Notes: generated by a model from the letters alone, not told the origin. A stretch of DNA of 64,000 nt from Acidobacteriota bacterium (GCA_021818955.1 JAKASR010000015.1:1-64000); one strand, 5' to 3'; counted from the stretch's first letter, positions 8,249 through 17,264 are shown. Numbers and translations are program-made.

Positions 8249-8686
8249 ATGCCCTATCCAGAATTGATGATTGCTCCCATGCGGGAAGAGCTCTCGCGAT
8301 TGGGGATTGAGGAAGCGCGTACGCCCGAGCAGGTTGTAGCTGCGGTGCAGTCCACGCCCGGCACCTTATTGATCGTCGTCAATTCTGTGTGTGGCTGCGC
8401 CGCCGGCAGAGCGCGTCCAGCGGTACGCATGGCGTTGGAGCAGGCGTCGCGTCCGGATCGAGCTATCACCGTTTTTGCCGGCGCGGATATTGAAGCCACT
8501 GCTAAAGCACGCGAATATTTCCAGCCGCATCCACCCAGCTCGCCGCAAATCGCGCTGATGAAGGCGGGGAAGCTGGTTTACATGCTGCCGCGGAATCGTA
8601 TCGAAGGCCGCGAAGCAGGCGAGATCGCTGCCGATCTGCGCGAAGCTTTCCAAAACTACTGCGCTGCCGGCGCTATGGCCAAGTAA
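8249..8686 (+). CDS. Bacilliredoxin, BrxA/BrxB family
   Basis: A 145-residue thioredoxin-fold protein of the YphP/YqiW (BrxA/BrxB) family. The active site is the family CGC motif in NSVCGCAAGRARP, near residues 48-50 (SVCGC). In Firmicutes these proteins remove bacillithiol from thiolated proteins. In a Gram-negative like this one a role as a general disulfide reductase or isomerase is inferred, since no bacillithiol genes are seen here. Length and the late VYMLPRNRIEGR segment match the family. A good AGGAG precedes the ATG. An inverted repeat ACTAC/GTAGT at 8143-8156 in the upstream gap might be an operator. Confidence 0.9.
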   Translation: MPYPELMIAPMREELSRLGIEEARTPEQVVAAVQSTPGTLLIVVNSVCGCAAGRARPAVRMALEQASRPDRAITVFAGADIEATAKAREYFQPHPPSSPQIALMKAGKLVYMLPRNRIEGREAGEIAADLREAFQNYCAAGAMAK

Positions 8687-8743
8687 ACGCCTTGCTGCCA
8701 AGCGCCGGAAAAATTTAATCTAAATGCATAGAGGCGGCGACGA

Positions 8744-9637
8744 GTGCATAAACATGGCCTCAGCCCGGAGCGGGAAGACCGCATTTTGCGATGGGCGGCA
8801 GGAGCCACGCTGGCGTATGTGGTTTTAGCTTTCAGCGCCGGCCTGATTGGCCACTCCCTCGCGCTGATCTCCGAAGCGGGCCACAACCTGGCCGACTTTC
8901 TGGCGATTGCAATGAGCTGGCTGGCGGTTTTTTTGCAAGCCAAGCCCCCCACCACCAGTAAGACATTCGGTTATCACCGCGCCGGCGTACTCGCCGCTTT
9001 CCTGAACGTGCTGTTATTGGCGGCGTTGACTTTGGGCATCGTGATCAGCGCCATCGAACGCTTCGGACACCCGGAAACACCCGCGACCGCGGCGATGCTG
9101 GTCGTCGGCGGTATTGGCGTGCTGATGAATGTGGGTATTGCGTTGGCCTTGCATCACGACCGTAGCGATGTCAATATTCGCGCCGCCTTTCTGCATATGG
9201 TCGGGGATGCGGTTTCCACTGCGTTGCTGATCCTGGCCGCGCTCGCCATCCAATGGACCGGACGTTCATGGTTCGATCCGCTGCTTTCGCTCGTGATCGC
9301 CGGCTTCATCGTCTGGTCTTCCTGGGATGTCTGGCGCGAGACGGTCAATATTTTGCTGGAAGGCACGCCGCGCCATATCGCTGCGGAACAAGTCAGCGAT
9401 GCGATCTCGCGCCTGCCTGGAATTTACAGCGTGCACGATCTGCATCTCTGGAGCCTGGGTTCAAACGCGCACGCGCTCAGTTGCCACATTGCCATTGCCG
9501 ACCTGCCGTTATCGGAAAGCCGTCCCATACTGGAGTCGGTGCAGCGGCTTTTAGCGGAACGCTACCAGATTCACCACGCCACGATTCAATTCGAAAACGA
9601 ACTCTGCGTTACATGCGACGGCTGTCACATTCGTTAA
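8744..9637 (+). CDS. Cation diffusion facilitator (Zn/Co/Cd efflux)
   Basis: A 297-residue inner-membrane metal/proton antiporter of the CDF family, CzcD/ZitB-like. Six membrane helices are followed by a C-terminal cytoplasmic metal-binding domain. The transport-site ligands are present as HNLAD in helix 2 (His47, Asp51) and HMVGD in helix 5, the pattern expected for zinc. The C-terminal domain has the usual VHDLHLWSLG segment with histidines. The tail CVTCDGCHIR adds three cysteines and a histidine, an extra potential metal site. The start is taken as GTG at 8744 because the family N-terminus begins just before REDRILRWAAG; it is not fixed by a strong Shine-Dalgarno. Confidence 0.92.
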   Translation: MHKHGLSPEREDRILRWAAGATLAYVVLAFSAGLIGHSLALISEAGHNLADFLAIAMSWLAVFLQAKPPTTSKTFGYHRAGVLAAFLNVLLLAALTLGIVISAIERFGHPETPATAAMLVVGGIGVLMNVGIALALHHDRSDVNIRAAFLHMVGDAVSTALLILAALAIQWTGRSWFDPLLSLVIAGFIVWSSWDVWRETVNILLEGTPRHIAAEQVSDAISRLPGIYSVHDLHLWSLGSNAHALSCHIAIADLPLSESRPILESVQRLLAERYQIHHATIQFENELCVTCDGCHIR

Positions 9638-9743
9638 TTAGCAGCTACAAAAATCGCCCTAAAAGGATTAATTGCAGAATGCCTCAGTCTGAAGACAGCA
9701 GCCGGGACAACAGGAACTTTCGGCCGTTACATCCCTGCTCGAT

Positions 9744-10154
9744 ATGAGACGGAGTTACCTGGGGATAGCGCTCGGCTTTCTACTGTTCTTCTGGCCATTC
9801 GGTTCCAGCCAGAAAACTTTTCATCTTAGCGCCTCTTCCGCGGTGCCCGCCGCCAGCGCCACAGTCAAGCTGGGCCAGGATAGCAATGGCAATACCACCA
9901 TCGATCTTCGTGTATATCATTTAGCCTATCCCACGAAACTTACTCCGGCTTACATGGCATATGTAGTCTGGATTCAGCCCAACGGCCGGCCCGCCGAAGA
10001 ATTGGGCCAGTTGCGAGTTAACTCCCATCTGACAGCGCGGTTTAAGGCGATCACGCCGTATAGCAGTTTTCGGCTGCTGGTCGCGGCGGCCAATAACACG
10101 CAAGCGATCGAACCGGGCCCACATATTATTTTCCATGGCGAGGTCAGCCGCTAG
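9744..10154 (+). CDS. Small exported protein of unknown function
   Basis: A 136-residue protein. The N-terminus MRRSYLGIALGFLLFFWPFG is a signal peptide or signal anchor. The rest reads as a single beta-rich domain (SATVKLGQDSNGNTTIDLRVYHL, YMAYVVWIQPNGRP, TARFKAITPYSSFRLLVAAAN), the kind of pattern seen in small periplasmic immunoglobulin-like domains that carry an anti-sigma-like or stress name only by neighbourhood. I do not recognise the family. It follows the CDF gene by about 100 bp on the same strand and ends convergently with the aquaporin gene. Confidence 0.65.
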   Translation: MRRSYLGIALGFLLFFWPFGSSQKTFHLSASSAVPAASATVKLGQDSNGNTTIDLRVYHLAYPTKLTPAYMAYVVWIQPNGRPAEELGQLRVNSHLTARFKAITPYSSFRLLVAAANNTQAIEPGPHIIFHGEVSR

Positions 10155-10194
10155 CGCGAGCTGAAGCTGCCCGGCACGAAACAGAAAAGCACCC

Positions 10195-11031
10195 TTATTC
10201 AGTTTCGCGCTGCCGGCGCATGCGATGAAATATGCCGTAGGGATCGTGGTGAAAGTGATAAATCTTGGCCACTTCCACCTGCAGCCAGCGTTCCATGCCG
10301 GCCAGCCGATGGAAACTCAGCGCAAGCAGAAAACCGGCGCCGGGTCCAAGCCAATACACCCACCAATCCTGCCAGCGTCCGGAAATCAACGCCGGACCAA
10401 AGCTGCGTGCGGGATTGGTGCTGGTGCCCGATAATGGCGCTTCCCAATACACCAACCCGGCGTAGAGGAAGGGAAACAGGGCGGGAGTAAAGGGACGCAG
10501 CTTGCGGCGGCCTAAAAACAGGAATAAGCCGGCGAGCAAGGCGAAGGTGGCCAGCGCTTCTCCCGCGACCGCCAGCCAGGGACTGACGCCGGAACCGGGC
10601 CAGGTGCCGCCATAGCCAAGTACGCGGCCCATGCTCCCCCACAGCAATAAGGGCAGCGCACCCAATGCGGCGCCGGCCAATTGCGCCAGCCCGTAGGCCC
10701 AGGCCAGGCCCGCGGTCATGCGTTTCTGGGACCAAAACGCCAGCGTAACCACCGGGTTTAAATGCGCGCCGCTGATCTTGCCCAAGCCGGAAAGGGCGAT
10801 GCCGCCGCCCACGCAGCCAAAGAAAAATCCAGTCAACGCGCGCCGCCCGCCCGCCGACGGCAGCCAGCGTACGACCGGGCTCCCGCGGCCGAAATCCAGT
10901 ATCACCAGGGACAGACCGACAGCGAGCAGCAGCGCCGTTCCCATCAATTCGGCGGCCAGCATGCGGGCGGATGGATGAAGCCGGTTCAGGTTTTTTGCGC
11001 CGTTCCCGCCGGCGGGTGATTTTGGGTGCAT
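10195..11031 (-). CDS. Aquaporin / MIP family channel
   Basis: A 278-residue major intrinsic protein. Six helices and two half-helices are visible with the paired signature loops: the first is GAHLNPVVT (NPV in place of the usual NPA) and the second is TNPARSFGPA. The family conducts water, glycerol or other small neutral solutes; aromatic and bulky residues near the second loop suggest an aquaporin-like rather than glycerol-facilitator pore, a weak inference. The start at 11031 follows TACAGT by 6 nt; an in-frame ATG at 10965 is also possible. It overlaps the end of the upstream minus-strand gene by 46 bp. The C-terminus has a His-rich stretch (IYHFHHDPYG). Confidence 0.88.
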   Translation of the reverse strand: MHPKSPAGGNGAKNLNRLHPSARMLAAELMGTALLLAVGLSLVILDFGRGSPVVRWLPSAGGRRALTGFFFGCVGGGIALSGLGKISGAHLNPVVTLAFWSQKRMTAGLAWAYGLAQLAGAALGALPLLLWGSMGRVLGYGGTWPGSGVSPWLAVAGEALATFALLAGLFLFLGRRKLRPFTPALFPFLYAGLVYWEAPLSGTSTNPARSFGPALISGRWQDWWVYWLGPGAGFLLALSFHRLAGMERWLQVEVAKIYHFHHDPYGIFHRMRRQRETE

Positions 11032-11342
11032 TGCCAGACTGTATGACCGGCTTGATTTTGGCTTAAATACTGCGTCCAGCCGGCATGGTCGGGGCATTCG
11101 CGCCGTTGCTGGGTTGCGGAAGACAGCTTGCGGTCATCGAGCAGTTGAAAATAGCCGAACTGAGGATGATAATTGCGCCCGCAACCGTCTTGCAGGCAGA
11201 CGTAGACCTCGTTCCAATTCTGCCCGCTGGGCGTTCCGGCAATGAAAATTACGTCCAACCCCATCGCTGAATGATGGCGATCACAGAGAATGAGTAGATC
11301 CTTTCGCATCTCCAATCTTTCCCGCGAGGCTTTGCTGGCCAC
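10986..11342 (-). CDS. Hypothetical zinc-ribbon-like protein
   Basis: Up to 118 residues (GTG at 11342) or 107 from an ATG at 11309 (MRKDLLILCDRHHSAMG). Cysteine and histidine pairs recur: CDRHH near the start, then CLQDGCGRNYHP, CPDH and VWQCTQNHPP, which suggests one or two small zinc sites. The composition is unlike a random reading frame, so I treat it as a gene. The family is not recognised. It is the upstream partner of the aquaporin gene and overlaps its start by 46 bp, so translation may be coupled. Confidence 0.6.
   Translation of the reverse strand: MASKASRERLEMRKDLLILCDRHHSAMGLDVIFIAGTPSGQNWNEVYVCLQDGCGRNYHPQFGYFQLLDDRKLSSATQQRRECPDHAGWTQYLSQNQAGHTVWQCTQNHPPAGTAQKT
11032..11043 (-). 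promoter_or_regulatory. Candidate leaderless promoter of the aquaporin gene
   Basis: On the minus strand TACAGT (11043-11038), six bases, then the ATG at 11031. No Shine-Dalgarno. Confidence 0.35.
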
Positions 11343-11399
11343 AAAGGCCTGTATTTAGCCTACAAAGATTTTATGCCGCTGGGAAGCGCTCGCGCGCGT

Positions 11400-12401
11400 T
11401 CACTCTTCCAGCACGCCTTCCAGTTCTCCTACCCGCACCCGCTCGCCAGGCTGGGCATCGCGCACATAGCCAAGCGCGGCGCCTTCGCCGCTGGAGAGCC
11501 GCGCCGCGCTAGTAATCTCGCCCGCCGCCTGCCCCGCTTTCAGTATCGCCATGCCCGCCTCCACCGGACCAGGAAAATGCAGGCGATATAAGCCGCGATG
11601 CACCTGCCCGCGGGCACGGATGCGCTCGACAATTTCCTGGCCGAGGTAGCAGCCTTTGTGGAAATCGAGCGCGTCCATCTGGCGCGTTTCCTGGGGTAAA
11701 TCGCGCTCACGGATATCCTGACCAAAGAGTGGCACGCCCCAGGCCACGCGCGCTCTCTCTTGCAGCGCCCCCAATTCCCAAGCCGCGCCCGCCGCTTCCA
11801 AGCGCCACGCCCAGTCTGCCAAGCCATCGCCGGCGCTGGCCAATTCCCAAACTTCGCCCATCCCCCAGCGCATGTGCAACAGCCAGGCTGACTCCGGCTT
11901 GAGCGTTTCCATGCGCATGCGCGGCGGGGTGGGCAGACCGGCGCGATTCAGGCAGCTTTCCGCTTGCGCTCCCCAGATGGCTAGCGACGCCACGCTGGAT
12001 TCGCCATAGTCGCAAAACTCTACTTTTTCCCGAATGATGTATCGCCGCAAATGCGAATAAAGTGAAAGGCGTTGTTGTTCATCGGTCAGCAACACAAAAG
12101 CATCATCTGCCAAGGCGGCGATAAGAAGTGTACCCAAAATATGACCCCGTGCATTCAATACGAAGGAGGGGGCCAACGCGCCGGGCGCGAGTTCGCGGAC
12201 ATTGGCGGTCAGCATGCCATGCAGCCAATTGCGCGCATCCGCACCGCGCGCGCCGAGCAGTGCGCGCCAACTCCAGTCCCACAATATGCAGCCCGTGCCG
12301 TTCGAAACCATACGTCCGTGAGGGTCTTCCCAGGCCAGCATCGCGCCGCGATAGGCCTGAGCCGACTCGAAATCGGTGGGCAAAAATACGGAGGTTTTCA
12401 T
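11400..12401 (-). CDS. ygfZ: YgfZ/GcvT-like folate-binding protein
   Basis: A 333-residue member of the GcvT-related YgfZ family. The diagnostic motif KGCYLGQE is present late in the protein (family consensus K-G-C-Y-x-G-Q-E); its cysteine is essential in Escherichia coli YgfZ. The family uses a folate to support assembly or repair of certain iron-sulfur enzymes, including the tRNA thiolation enzyme MiaB. Cytoplasmic. N-terminal FVLNARGHILGTLLI and C-terminal ALGYVRDAQPGERVRV also fit. No glycine-cleavage genes are nearby, supporting YgfZ over GcvT. A GGTGGAG precedes the ATG, with TAGGGT also 6 nt upstream. Confidence 0.88.
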   Translation of the reverse strand: MKTSVFLPTDFESAQAYRGAMLAWEDPHGRMVSNGTGCILWDWSWRALLGARGADARNWLHGMLTANVRELAPGALAPSFVLNARGHILGTLLIAALADDAFVLLTDEQQRLSLYSHLRRYIIREKVEFCDYGESSVASLAIWGAQAESCLNRAGLPTPPRMRMETLKPESAWLLHMRWGMGEVWELASAGDGLADWAWRLEAAGAAWELGALQERARVAWGVPLFGQDIRERDLPQETRQMDALDFHKGCYLGQEIVERIRARGQVHRGLYRLHFPGPVEAGMAILKAGQAAGEITSAARLSSGEGAALGYVRDAQPGERVRVGELEGVLEE

Positions 12402-12808
12402 GGCTCCACCCTAGAAAATATGAACTTGTGTGCAACAGTTTTGCAAATGCGCATCAGCCCAGACTGGTCATTTATCCCAGTTTGGAAATCCAGAACGAAC
12501 AATTTACCGTGACACTTTCCGAGTTGTTGCCTCGCGAGCAAGGGTTTTACCGGATGCAGCTTGTCGGCTCAGAGATGCCCGCTGAGCACATAAATCCGCA
12601 CCGTGTAAGGAGTTGTTTTTTTCGCCTTCAAGTTTTCCACAACTACAGGCCAAATCCAGGATCAGGCATTCGATACGGGCGATTAAGGGTGGTAGTTCAA
12701 GTGCAAGCTTCAATTCCGAAGCAAGCGATTCTTCCCATGCGCGGGTGTGCATAAACAGTCATATCCGGCTGACGAAGAACGAACAGAAGATCAGGCAGGA
12801 GTATTCTC
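12402..12808. other. 407-bp gap before the sigma-factor gene
   Basis: No gene can be defended. A minus-strand frame at 12504-12752 (82 residues, with CSCGKLEG) lacks a Shine-Dalgarno and family resemblance. An imperfect inverted repeat (CCAGACTGG at 12459-12467, CCAGTTTGG at 12477-12485) could be an operator. The stretch likely holds the promoters of ygfZ and of the sigma-like gene. Confidence 0.4.
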
Positions 12809-13318
12809 ATGGCGACTCGGCTGCAAATTCAGACGCGAATCCCACTTGGAAACCGTAATGCCCTCTGTAACCATATCTATGCCCAGCATCGGCGCCGTAT
12901 TTACGGCCTGTGTCTTTGGATGCTCGCCGATGCCGAGGCCGCTGACCGTCTGGCACAACTTGTCTTCACCCGTTGCTTGCGGCTGCTGCAACAAGGGTTA
13001 AGCCCCAGTGAGCTGGAAGAACAGCTCGACCGTTACCTTATCTTCCATCTGCGCACGCGCGCCACCCATGGACGCAGTGAAGTGCGTCTGCCGCCGGCAC
13101 GGCCCCGGCGCAGACTCGATCATTTCTTGTCGGCCTCCAGCCTGATCGAGGCGCTCCAGGCCTTGCCAGCCGAGCCGCGCTTATTGTTGTTGTTGCATGA
13201 TTGGTTAGGTTACACCGCCGATAAGGTAGCTGACCTGATGGGCATGGAAACTGGCCATTGCAAGCGCGGCATCTTCGATGCCCGGCTTCGGCTACGCTCG
13301 CACTTGCTGCATGCTTGA
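12809..13318 (+). CDS. ECF-like RNA polymerase sigma factor (divergent)
   Basis: A 169-residue protein with the two-part layout of extracytoplasmic-function sigma factors. Region 2 maps to about residues 23-60 (HIYAQHRRRIYGLCLWMLADAEAADRLAQ, split here as two helices), with conserved spacing but unusual residues in place of the common acidic DxxDxVQ motif. Region 4 is a helix-turn-helix near 112-160 (ALQALPAEPRLLLLLHDWLG, then TADKVADLMGMETGHCKRGI). A linker rich in Arg and Pro separates them. No anti-sigma gene is adjacent, so control must lie elsewhere. The start is fixed by a CAGGAG Shine-Dalgarno. It is convergent with the rhamnosidase gene. Confidence 0.75.
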   Translation: MATRLQIQTRIPLGNRNALCNHIYAQHRRRIYGLCLWMLADAEAADRLAQLVFTRCLRLLQQGLSPSELEEQLDRYLIFHLRTRATHGRSEVRLPPARPRRRLDHFLSASSLIEALQALPAEPRLLLLLHDWLGYTADKVADLMGMETGHCKRGIFDARLRLRSHLLHA

Positions 13319-13363
13319 ACCTCCGAGGCTAGAATCGACAAAAAACAAAATTGTAAATTCAAC

Positions 13364-13385
13364 GGGTCCGGCGGCCGCCGGACCC
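13364..13385. terminator. Bidirectional terminator-like palindrome
   Basis: A perfect 22-bp GC palindrome (half-site GGGTCCGGCGG) lies between two convergent genes. AT-rich tracts flank both sides (AATTTATT after it, and on the minus strand AATTTACAATTTTGTTTTTT), fitting transcription end in both directions. Confidence 0.7.
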
Positions 13386-13444
13386 CGAATTTATTCTGCG
13401 CAAAACTCCGGCAATCGCGCCGCACGGCGCACCGGAGATCGTCT

Positions 13445-16210
13445 TTATTCGCGCCTCGACTCGAATCGATAATGTCCTGAGCCAACCTGGAAACGAACTC
13501 CATCGGCGACGGATTGTGCGGCGGTGATGCCGCTGTCGCCAGGCACAAAATGTCCGTCTTGCCAGACCAGCTTTGTGCCTTCGGTAACTGTTAACGTGCT
13601 CGCGCTCATTTGTAATTCTTTTGGAACCAGGACTTCCGCCTGGCTGCCGACGGGAATCGTGACCGTGAGCTTGATCACGCCGGGAGCGTGCAACCAAATC
13701 GAGGACACCCGGCCTTGAATGGTGTCCATGGTGGCGCTGGCCCAGCGCAAATCCTCGGTCATCCCAGGAACGATAACCAATTTACGGTAACCGGCGGTCG
13801 ATGGAGCCTGCCGGATGCCCCCCAGAGCGCGATAAAACCAGGCGCCAAGGCTGCCGAACATGATGTGATCGTGGGAATTCATGGAAGGACCGGTCTTGTC
13901 TTGCCACAATTCCCAAAGTGTGGTGGCGCCCCGTTTGACCATATAGCCCCAGCTCGGAAAAGTGGTTTGGGTGGCCAGCTCATAGGCGAGGTCGTTGCGC
14001 CCATATTCGGTTAACACCGGCAGCAGGTACTTGACGCCGATGAATCCCGTGGTCAAGTGGGTGTTGTGAGCATAAACAATGTTATTGGTCAAGTTGCCGA
14101 AAACCGGGTTATAGCCGTATTGGGCTTCAGCAGGAGAGACCGGAACCATGTGGAGAAAAAGCGGTAACGCCTGCGCCGTCTGGCTGCCGTTCGCATAAAA
14201 ACCGGATTGCGGATGGTAAAAGGCCTGGTTGAAGGCCTGCTTGATTTGCCGCGCCTCGGCGGAATATGAGACGGCGTCGGCGGTTTTTCCCAGCACGTTG
14301 GCAATGCCGGCAAGAATCCGGGTGTCGTAATAAAAATAGAAATCCGACACCAGCGCGCCGGGCGTGGGCTTGATCGCCACCCAATCGCCGTAATAGCTGT
14401 AGCGAAGGACATTGCCCTGGGCGCGGTGGCGCAGGAAGGCGAGATATTTTTCCAAGCCGGCGTAATTTTGTTCCAGAATCCGCCGGTCGCCGTATTGTTG
14501 CCACATATACCAGCAGAGCAGCGGATATGCCGTGCCCCAGGCGGGATCGGCGGGGTACAGGCCATATTTATGCGGAACGGTATCGGGCACGGCGCCGTCA
14601 GGGTGCTGCGAATCGTGGATGTCGCGGATGAAGTTGGTATAAAACGCCGCCATGTCGAAATTCATCATGGCTTCTTCGGCGGAAACCTGCGCGTCGCCCA
14701 TCCAGCCTTGGCGCTCGTTGCGCTGATCGCAGTCGGTGGGAATGCTCATTAAATTCGATAGCTGGCCCCAATAAATCATGTGCTGGATCTGATTCAGAAT
14801 CTGCTTGGAAGCGGCAAAGCTTCCGGTTTCCCCGACGGCGGTGTGCACCACGCGGGCGCGCAATGTATCCAGGCCCGGCGTGCCGGGATAGCCGGTAAGC
14901 TCGACATAGCGAAAACCATGATAGGTGAAACGCGGCTGGTAAACTTCCGGCCCGCCGCCGCGCAGGATGTAAATGTCGCGCGATTTGGCTTGGCGCAGGT
15001 TGGCGCGGTTGATCATGCCGTTGGGATACACCAACTCGCTGTAGCGCAGCTTGACCGCGGCGCCGCGCGGACCGCTGACGCGCAGCTCCGCCCAGCCGGC
15101 AAGGTTCTGGCCGAAATCGTAGACGTAAACGCCCGGCTCGGGATTGGTCACGCCCCTGGGCGCGAGGCTGTCCACGAGACGAATGGGTGGCATCATCTCC
15201 GAAGCGCGCGCGCCCGGGGTTCCGGGCAGAATTTTTACCGCGGCCCAGCCCATCGGGTTGAGCCCCGGCCTGTCCCAGCCGGAAACTTCGCGCCGGGCAT
15301 CGAAAACTTCGCCGTTATAAACGCTATCTCTCACGACCGGGCCTGGCCGGCCTCGCCACGAGGCGTCGCTGACGATCGAAATTTTTCGGCCGTTTTTCAG
15401 TTCAATGTTCAATTGCAGCAGGAAGGCCGGCTGGGAATAATACGGATGTCCCACGGGCAAGGTGGCCCAGCCGCCGCCCAGCATTGCGCCCATGGCGTTC
15501 GAGCCCGGCCTGAGCATCCGCGTCACGTCATAGGTGCTGTAAAGAACCCGCTTGGGATAAACCGTCCAAGCCGGGTCGAGTACGCGATGGCCGACCCTAT
15601 GCCCATTCAAATGCAGCTCGTAGTAGCCGAGCGCCGTGACATAGGCGCGGGCGCGTTGAATGCCGCCTGGCAGCATGAACTGCTTGCGCAGCATATTGAA
15701 TCCGCCGATCCATTGGCCCTGCCAGTCGCTGCGGCTGAGCAATCCCATTTCAAAATAGGCCGGAGCGCTGTACTGGCTGGACGCGCCTTCTTTGTTCCAG
15801 TAGCGGATTTTCCAGTAATAGCGTTCGCCGCTCACCAGCGGTTTGCCGGCATAAACGATTTGCGCCGAATCGCCGGATGCGACTTTTCCGCTATTCCATT
15901 GGCCGCCAATGTTTTCCGCCAGCGATGCCAGATTCGCCGCCACCAAAATTTGATACGCGGTCTGCGCCTCGCCGCGCTTGGAACTTTCGTCAATCCACTG
16001 AAAGCGCGGCGCCCGGGCATCGACGCCCAAGGGATTCACCATGTATTCCACCCGCAAGCCGATCGGAGCTTCGGCCTCGCTTGCCGCCACGCCGCGCGAA
16101 GGCGCCCAGGTGAATGCCACAAGCGTCAAAGCCGATGCCAATGCAAGCAAGCTGTGCTTCAACGCCGTCGATCTTGGTAGCGCCCGAATCAATTTCGATC
16201 CTGAAGCCAT
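13445..16210 (-). CDS. Secreted alpha-L-rhamnosidase, GH78
   Basis: A 921-residue glycoside hydrolase of family 78 that removes terminal L-rhamnose from plant or microbial glycans. A signal peptide covers residues 1-45 (hydrophobic HSLLALASALTLVAF, cut near GVAAS). It is followed by the family's beta-sandwich domains, including the sugar-binding N-terminal part, and by the (alpha/alpha)6 catalytic barrel. The catalytic region has DCDQRNERQGWMGDAQ with the acidic residues of the active site, and later GATTLWELW and NSHDHIMFG segments. The ATG at 16210 was chosen over longer frames because a perfect AGGAGG lies 5 nt upstream and the signal peptide begins there. The upstream gap holds repeat copy 2. 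No rhamnose transporter or regulator is adjacent. Confidence 0.93.
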   Translation of the reverse strand: MASGSKLIRALPRSTALKHSLLALASALTLVAFTWAPSRGVAASEAEAPIGLRVEYMVNPLGVDARAPRFQWIDESSKRGEAQTAYQILVAANLASLAENIGGQWNSGKVASGDSAQIVYAGKPLVSGERYYWKIRYWNKEGASSQYSAPAYFEMGLLSRSDWQGQWIGGFNMLRKQFMLPGGIQRARAYVTALGYYELHLNGHRVGHRVLDPAWTVYPKRVLYSTYDVTRMLRPGSNAMGAMLGGGWATLPVGHPYYSQPAFLLQLNIELKNGRKISIVSDASWRGRPGPVVRDSVYNGEVFDARREVSGWDRPGLNPMGWAAVKILPGTPGARASEMMPPIRLVDSLAPRGVTNPEPGVYVYDFGQNLAGWAELRVSGPRGAAVKLRYSELVYPNGMINRANLRQAKSRDIYILRGGGPEVYQPRFTYHGFRYVELTGYPGTPGLDTLRARVVHTAVGETGSFAASKQILNQIQHMIYWGQLSNLMSIPTDCDQRNERQGWMGDAQVSAEEAMMNFDMAAFYTNFIRDIHDSQHPDGAVPDTVPHKYGLYPADPAWGTAYPLLCWYMWQQYGDRRILEQNYAGLEKYLAFLRHRAQGNVLRYSYYGDWVAIKPTPGALVSDFYFYYDTRILAGIANVLGKTADAVSYSAEARQIKQAFNQAFYHPQSGFYANGSQTAQALPLFLHMVPVSPAEAQYGYNPVFGNLTNNIVYAHNTHLTTGFIGVKYLLPVLTEYGRNDLAYELATQTTFPSWGYMVKRGATTLWELWQDKTGPSMNSHDHIMFGSLGAWFYRALGGIRQAPSTAGYRKLVIVPGMTEDLRWASATMDTIQGRVSSIWLHAPGVIKLTVTIPVGSQAEVLVPKELQMSASTLTVTEGTKLVWQDGHFVPGDSGITAAQSVADGVRFQVGSGHYRFESRRE

Positions 16211-16215
16211 CGCCG

Positions 16216-16221
16216 CCTCCT
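16216..16221 (-). promoter_or_regulatory. Shine-Dalgarno fixing the rhamnosidase start
   Basis: AGGAGG on the minus strand, 5 nt before the ATG at 16210. It rules out the longer frame that runs into the repeat. Confidence 0.8.
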
Positions 16222-16248
16222 GTAGTGGACAAGGCACAATATAAACCG

Positions 16249-16471
16249 AAAGCGTTAACGGCCGAATCGGACAGCAGTTTTCGTCATTGGCAATTTCGGG
16301 GAAATTGCCTGTAGACATGCTCGCAGGCCGGGTTTGCGCAGGGTTCCCGTTAGGTCCCGCGCCTATAAACGACATTAAACTTTCGGCATCCATGAGTGTT
16401 CGCCAAGCATCCGGCTTCGGCCGGACGTTTGTGAAAGCGTCAGCGCCTAAAAGTAAAAGCGGCCGTGCCGC
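16249..16471 (+). repeat. Dispersed structured repeat, copy 2 (full length)
   Basis: Same 223-bp length and orientation as copy 1. The first hairpin keeps both arms (GGCAATTTC and GAAATTGCC) while its loop changes from GAA to GGG. The second is TCCGGC(TTCG)GCCGGA. It fills the divergent gap between the rhamnosidase and the HAD gene. Confidence 0.85.
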
Positions 16472-16559
16472 CTTGCGCGGAGGATATGGTTTTTTTGCTG
16501 TTTCTCTTCAGCTTCCAAAGGCGGCGGTTCGCCTTCTGTCGCCTGTCTTCCGACTTCTG

Positions 16560-16571
16560 TATTCTGGCGAC
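16560..16571 (+). promoter_or_regulatory. Candidate leaderless promoter of the HAD gene
   Basis: TATTCT at 16560-16565, six bases, then ATG at 16572. No Shine-Dalgarno. Confidence 0.45.
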
Positions 16572-17264
16572 ATGCTGGAACTTGATGCGCTGGTGCTCGA
16601 CGCCGACGATACGCTCTGGGAGAACAACATCTATTTCGAGCGTGTCATCGGTCAATTTCACGATCGCCTGGGGCATGGCGAATTGAAGCGCGCCGAAGTG
16701 CGCCTGCGGCTAAACGCGATCGAGCGCCGCTTCATTGCCAGCGATGGTTATGGCGTGCGCAGCTTCTCGATGGCGCTGGCGGCGGCCTATAGCGAACTGG
16801 CCCACGAGCCGCCCGACCCGGAGGCGGTGGCCGAAATGAGCGAGCTGGCGCTGGCCATCGCCGCGGAGCCCATCGAGCTCTTGCCGGGCGTACGCGAGAC
16901 ACTGGCCGAACTCAGCCGCCGCCGCCGTTTGGTTTTGCTGACGAAAGGCGATGAGATCGAACAGCACAATAAAATCGCCCGCTCGGGTCTGGCAGATTTT
17001 TTTACCGAAGTGAGGGTGGTGGCGGAAAAAGACGCCCGCTTGTACCGGGCACTACCGGCAGAGCTACAATCCGCCCCGGAACGGCTATGGATGGCGGGCA
17101 ATAGCCCGCGTTCCGACATCAATCCCGCGCTTACCGCCGGCTGGTGTGCGGCCTGGATTCCGCATCCCCACACCTGGGTGCTCGAGCACGAGCCGCTGGC
17201 GGAGGCGCCGCCTGAGCGCTTGCTCCGCTTGCGCGAGTTTCGCGATCTGTTACGGTATTTTTAA
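16572..17264 (+). CDS. HAD-family hydrolase
   Basis: A 230-residue haloacid-dehalogenase-superfamily phosphatase. Motif I is DADDTLWE near residues 9-16 with nucleophile and acid/base aspartates, motif II is the Thr of LLTKGD, a lysine follows in the HNKIARSG segment, and motif IV is GNSPRSDI. The helical cap is inserted between motifs I and II. The C-terminal PHTWVLEHEPL is typical of bacterial YfnB-like members. It is cytoplasmic; the substrate, probably a small phosphorylated metabolite, cannot be told. A longer frame from 16287 would translate through the repeat and is rejected because the conserved fold starts with MLELDALVLDADDTLW. Confidence 0.88.
   Translation: MLELDALVLDADDTLWENNIYFERVIGQFHDRLGHGELKRAEVRLRLNAIERRFIASDGYGVRSFSMALAAAYSELAHEPPDPEAVAEMSELALAIAAEPIELLPGVRETLAELSRRRRLVLLTKGDEIEQHNKIARSGLADFFTEVRVVAEKDARLYRALPAELQSAPERLWMAGNSPRSDINPALTAGWCAAWIPHPHTWVLEHEPLAEAPPERLLRLREFRDLLRYF

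Noticed and set aside
12504-12752. 82-residue minus-strand frame as a gene
   Set aside because: No Shine-Dalgarno, no -10 at the right distance, and no recognisable fold; kept only as part of the gap note.
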